A stretch of DNA of 52,466 nucleotides from CAZJZH01 sp964550465 (GTDB lineage Bacteria > Patescibacteriota > Patescibacteriia > JACRDY01): the NCBI GenBank assembly GCA_964550465.1, contig CAZJZH010000002.1:1-52466 (forward strand). Reading direction: 5' to 3'. Below are positions 49,917 to 52,466 of this stretch, in pieces; position 1 is the first letter of the stretch, and each line of letters begins with the position of its first letter. The position numbers were made by a program, and so were the translations under genes. The notes below the pieces were generated by a model. The model was given only the letters and a program-made list of their open reading frames with translations, was not told where the DNA came from and did not search any database.

Positions 49917-50726
49917 ATGCACGATGCATCATCAGGCCGCTGTCAGTGTAGTCGTTGCCACAGCGGCACTCGACTGGTCAATCAATGGTTAAAGACCGGT
50001 TTCTTGGTCATCTTGATCATTGCTGGTATTTTCCTTATCCGCAACTGGGATAAACAGTTTGATTACATTGGCGTGCCAGAAACGCGAGATACGATTAACA
50101 TCGAAGGCACTGGTGAGGTGACAGTTATCCCGGATATCGCCACTTTCACGATTGGCGTACAAACCGAGCGGCCAACCGTAGCGGCGGCCCAGCAGGAAAA
50201 CACTGACAAGATGAACGCCATTAGCAGTGCGCTGAAGGCTGAGGGAATCGCTGCTGAAGATATCCAAACTAGTCAGTACAACATCTACCCACAGTATAAT
50301 TACAACGACGGCGACCGCAGCTTGCGGGGCTACCAAGTCTCTCAAAGTGTGACGGTAAAGGTGCGTGACCTAGACAAGGTGGGCGACTTGTTTGCCCAGG
50401 CTGGTACGTTGGGTGCTAACAATGTCGGTGGGCTGACCTTTACGGTTGATGACCCTGAACAGTTCCGCCAAGAAGCCCGAGTCGAGGCTATTCGCCAGGC
50501 TGAGGAAAAAGCACAATTCTTAGCTAAAGAAACGGGTATTAAGTTGGGGCAAATCGTCGCCTTTCATGAGTACTCATCCGGCCAAGAGCAGCCATACTAT
50601 CGTGAGATGGCCTTAGCGGCCAATGACGCAGCCGGCTTTGGTGGAGCGGTAGCTGCGCCAAGTATTGAAACCGGCAGTACGGAAGTGGTAGTAACGGTTA
50701 ACGTCAGCTACGAAGTCCTGCGGTAA
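49917..50726 (+). CDS. SIMPL domain (DUF541) protein with N-terminal Cys cluster
   Basis: 269 residues. A Cys-rich start (CQCSRCH) comes before one membrane helix (about 25-45). The SIMPL domain follows: INIEGTGEVTVIPDIATFTIGVQTE, LKAEGIAAEDIQTSQYNIYPQY, GYQVSQSVTVKVRDLDKVG, ARVEAIRQAEEKAQFLAKETG. It is an extracytoplasmic oligomer of unknown function. The CxCxxCH cluster before the helix is unusual and might bind a metal. Confidence 0.9.
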   Translation: MHDASSGRCQCSRCHSGTRLVNQWLKTGFLVILIIAGIFLIRNWDKQFDYIGVPETRDTINIEGTGEVTVIPDIATFTIGVQTERPTVAAAQQENTDKMNAISSALKAEGIAAEDIQTSQYNIYPQYNYNDGDRSLRGYQVSQSVTVKVRDLDKVGDLFAQAGTLGANNVGGLTFTVDDPEQFRQEARVEAIRQAEEKAQFLAKETGIKLGQIVAFHEYSSGQEQPYYREMALAANDAAGFGGAVAAPSIETGSTEVVVTVNVSYEVLR

Positions 50727-50745
50727 ATTTACTAGCGTGATTATC

Positions 50746-50777
50746 AAAACACCTCCAGAACATCTGGAGGTGTTTTT
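50746..50777 (+). terminator. Rho-independent terminator
   Basis: AAAACACCTCCAGA / TCTGGAGGTGTTTT, 14-bp stem with a short loop and T-run. Confidence 0.9.
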
Positions 50778-50789
50778 AGTCTGCTATGA

Positions 50790-50818
50790 TTGACTATGGA
50801 TGCTAATCATGGTAAGTA
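50790..50818 (+). promoter_or_regulatory. Promoter of the small membrane-protein cluster
   Basis: TTGACT (50790-50795), 17 bp, TAAGTA (50813-50818). The -10 begins TAAG like that of the ribozyme-led gene. Confidence 0.45.
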
Positions 50819-50868
50819 TAGAGGCACTGTTGTTTGACAATTACCCTAACTGGGAGAAGGAGCTTCTG

Positions 50869-50958
50869 ATGATCCAAAAACAGTATTTTCGCGTCATCCA
50901 AATCGCGACAATGGCATGCGTCTGCTTGCTGGTGCTTGCTGTGACGTGTGGAGGGTAA
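50869..50958 (+). CDS. 29-aa hydrophobic small protein
   Basis: ATG with SD AGAAGGAG 7 nt upstream. The product starts MIQKQYFRVIQIATMACVC and continues as a hydrophobic helix ending TCGG. It could be a membrane microprotein or a truncated lipoprotein signal. It lies 2 nt before the next ATG, whose SD is formed by its last codons (GGAGGG). Confidence 0.55.
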   Translation: MIQKQYFRVIQIATMACVCLLVLAVTCGG

Positions 50959-50960
50959 CC

Positions 50961-51284
50961 ATGAGTACAAGTGTCAACCTGTTGCCAACTAAGCGACGCA
51001 AGGTAGCTGATCCGTGGAGTGAATCCTGGTCCGAGCGCATCCTGCGCAACATCTTTGAGCGAGTCTACTGCACCGGCTACGTTCTCTTGGCTGTTGTGGC
51101 TATGCTGTTGTCGCAATGGCCAATCGAGTGGCAAGTGACTATGCTGGCTGGCGTCGTTATGTGTCTTGACATGTTTCTCTCAGAAGCGAAACGGCGAAAG
51201 CAGCATCAGTTCGGGTGGTTCGTCGTTGAACTACCGTCCTCTCTCGTCTTTGGAATTTATGTCGGTCATTTTCTGGCCACATAA
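50961..51284 (+). CDS. Small membrane protein
   Basis: 107 residues from MSTSVNLLPTKRRKVADPW; the ATG is chosen over an upstream in-frame start because GGAGGG sits 5 nt before it. Basic cytoplasmic start, then three hydrophobic helices (about 34-51, 56-71, 83-103). No family recognised. Confidence 0.7.
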   Translation: MSTSVNLLPTKRRKVADPWSESWSERILRNIFERVYCTGYVLLAVVAMLLSQWPIEWQVTMLAGVVMCLDMFLSEAKRRKQHQFGWFVVELPSSLVFGIYVGHFLAT

Positions 51285-51323
51285 GATCTTTTCTCTACCT
51301 TCATCATATAAAGGAGTGCTATC

Positions 51324-51674
51324 ATGGCCACCGCCACGCACCAGGCGGCTCAGCCGCCGATGCTGCTACGAATCATATGGGCGCTGGATCTCAATCTGTA
51401 CAATATCTCTCTGTTCGTCATCGCCTTGTTCGCAGTGACTTTAGGAGGAGTGAGTTGGTGGGCTAAAGGACCTATCTTCACCATCCTCTGCACGGCAAGT
51501 GTATACGCTCTTTGGTCACCGGATATGCGGCCTTCTTGGCCATCGGCAGGGCGGATAGGCGCTATTCGTTTTGTGCGGTCAGGTTTCTTGACCTCACTAT
51601 ACGTTTGCGCTGGTATAGGTGTGCCTGAGCTTATCACGGCCTGGCATCACTACATAGGTCAAGGGGGTCTGTGA
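51324..51674 (+). CDS. Small membrane protein
   Basis: 116 residues, SD AAAGGAG. Three to four hydrophobic helices (about 26-45, 50-64, 86-102). No family recognised. Its stop overlaps the next ATG by one base. Confidence 0.7.
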   Translation: MATATHQAAQPPMLLRIIWALDLNLYNISLFVIALFAVTLGGVSWWAKGPIFTILCTASVYALWSPDMRPSWPSAGRIGAIRFVRSGFLTSLYVCAGIGVPELITAWHHYIGQGGL

Positions 51675-52003
51675 TGACCACGACTTGGCCACAATCCCGC
51701 CGCCAGTGCCTGCAGGTAGTGGTTAATGCTGTCAGTCCGCTCAACCTATGGTTGTTTGTCAGCATGACTGCCGCTATGGCCATATTGCCCAGCATCGATA
51801 CCAGCTGGCTGTGGGCGCTGCAGTGGCTGGAGTTTGCCGCCATCATCGGCCTCATCGGTGCCGTGTTGCTGTGGGCCTGGGGTCCACAGGGTGACAAGCC
51901 CTTTCAAGCAGCATGCTGGATCGTGCTATCAAACTCTTTAGCACTGTTCCTTGGTAGTTGGCTAGGGGAGACACTGTTTAAACATACCATCACGACACTA
52001 TAG
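51674..52003 (+). CDS. Small membrane protein
   Basis: 109 residues, ATG overlapping the previous stop (TGATG). AAGGGGG lies upstream. Helices at about 20-38, 46-66 and 78-98. Probably a complex partner of the two preceding proteins. Terminator after it. Confidence 0.7.
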   Translation: MTTTWPQSRRQCLQVVVNAVSPLNLWLFVSMTAAMAILPSIDTSWLWALQWLEFAAIIGLIGAVLLWAWGPQGDKPFQAACWIVLSNSLALFLGSWLGETLFKHTITTL

Positions 52004-52023
52004 CAGCGCCGCATCACAATGAC

Positions 52024-52055
52024 GAACGCTATCCGCACATCGGGTAGCGTTTTTT
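52024..52055 (+). terminator. Rho-independent terminator
   Basis: AACGCTATCCG / CGGGTAGCGTT stem (one G.T) followed by TTTTTT. Confidence 0.85.
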
Positions 52056-52079
52056 ATTTGTCAGCAGTGAGTAAAAATT

Positions 52080-52085
52080 GTATAC
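52080..52085 (+). promoter_or_regulatory. -10 box upstream of eno
   Basis: TATACT about 25 nt before the eno ATG; no SD in the leader. Confidence 0.45.
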
Positions 52086-52110
52086 TAGTACTATCAATTA
52101 CTTCCTCACT

Positions 52111-52466
52111 ATGAAAATTCACTCAGTCACTGCACGAGAAATTTTAGACTCACGGGGTAACCCGACTGTTGAAGCCACCGTTGTCTTGCGCAACGGCTAT
52201 GCCGGCGTGGCGGCTGTGCCATCTGGCGCCTCTACTGGTAAACACGAAGCCTTAGAGCTGCGCGACGGTGATGAGCGCTACGGTGGTAAGGGGGTGCAAC
52301 TGGCGGTGCAGCACATCACCGATGCCATTGGTCCATCGATCATCGGGCTGCGGGCTGATAAGCAGCGCCAGATTGATTATCTGATGATGGATTTAGATGG
52401 CACGGATAATAAATCCAAACTAGGGGCCAATGCCATGCTAGCCGTCTCGCTAGCGTGCGCCAAGGC
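52111..52466 (+). CDS. eno: Enolase, 5' part only
   Basis: The first 118 codons are present: MKIHSVTAREILDSRGNPTV, AAVPSGASTGKHEALELRDGD and LGANAMLAVSLACAKA, the conserved enolase N-terminus with the mobile SGAS loop. The frame is open to the right edge. Catalyses 2-phosphoglycerate to PEP; may belong to the same glycolytic neighbourhood as gap. Confidence 0.97.
   Translation, partial: MKIHSVTAREILDSRGNPTVEATVVLRNGYAGVAAVPSGASTGKHEALELRDGDERYGGKGVQLAVQHITDAIGPSIIGLRADKQRQIDYLMMDLDGTDNKSKLGANAMLAVSLACAK

Overview
The window looks like a chromosomal piece of a small-genome, Patescibacteria (CPR)-type bacterium. This is an inference from gene content: compact housekeeping genes (rplK, nusG, secE, rpsB, tsf, gap, eno, a stand-alone pyrB, murF, a PBP2-type transpeptidase, PilT, an LCP protein), a membrane-anchored nuclease with an Excalibur tail, and many start codons with no Shine-Dalgarno (SD) sequence but a -10 box exactly 6 nt upstream (leaderless transcripts). 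UGA is used as a stop. Two 10-N assembly gaps interrupt genes.

Layout. 1-1240 (-): rplK/nusG/secE, facing a zinc-ribbon/HTH gene across back-to-back promoters. 2095-7615 (+): pilT, SPFH protein, PBP, murF, a four-helix-bundle gene. 7649-7723: tRNA-Glu(CUC). 7856-11606: an AT-rich 813-aa putative nuclease followed by a convergent serine recombinase, probably an integrated accessory segment. 11791-16158: a copper-handling cluster (Met/His-rich membrane protein, HMA-TauE-cupredoxin fusion, CopZ-like chaperone, CopA ATPase) driven by a promoter with an inverted repeat in its spacer and flanked by imperfect 21-bp direct repeats. 16269-16432: a probable structured RNA. 16452-25540: a second accessory region with an SNase/Excalibur nuclease, a terminase-small-subunit-like HTH gene, a ParB-methyltransferase, a DUF3644/RX4H protein, a duplicated 3' fragment of the nuclease gene, and an overlapping pair of unknown genes (195 and about 993 aa).

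25579-31360: LCP protein, a second large structured RNA candidate, several hypotheticals, pyrB, and an ABC-2 exporter. 31449-32644 (-): a hypothetical gene whose mRNA begins with what reads as a complete type III hammerhead ribozyme. This is the clearest unexpected element in the window. 32703-33923: M23 peptidase. 33975-42470 (-): an eight-gene envelope-stress-like operon (TM protein, TelA, DUF4178, possible DUF2617, lipoprotein, duplicated DUF350, membrane SpeE, GluR0-like K+ channel). It resembles the PspA/DUF350/SpeE neighbourhoods known in other bacteria but has no recognisable PspA. 42786-50726: Dus, an acidic coiled-coil protein, two small envelope proteins, rpsB-tsf with a structured leader, gap, an AI-2E-type permease and a SIMPL protein. 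50869-52003: a run of small membrane proteins. 52111 onward: the start of eno.

Two translation styles coexist. Most conserved genes lack SD sequences. The TelA/DUF350 operon, the ribozyme-led gene, the small envelope proteins and the 50.9-52.0 kb cluster all carry strong AGGAGG-type SDs and several have TTGACA-type promoters. This suggests a separately acquired or separately regulated envelope module spread over several loci.
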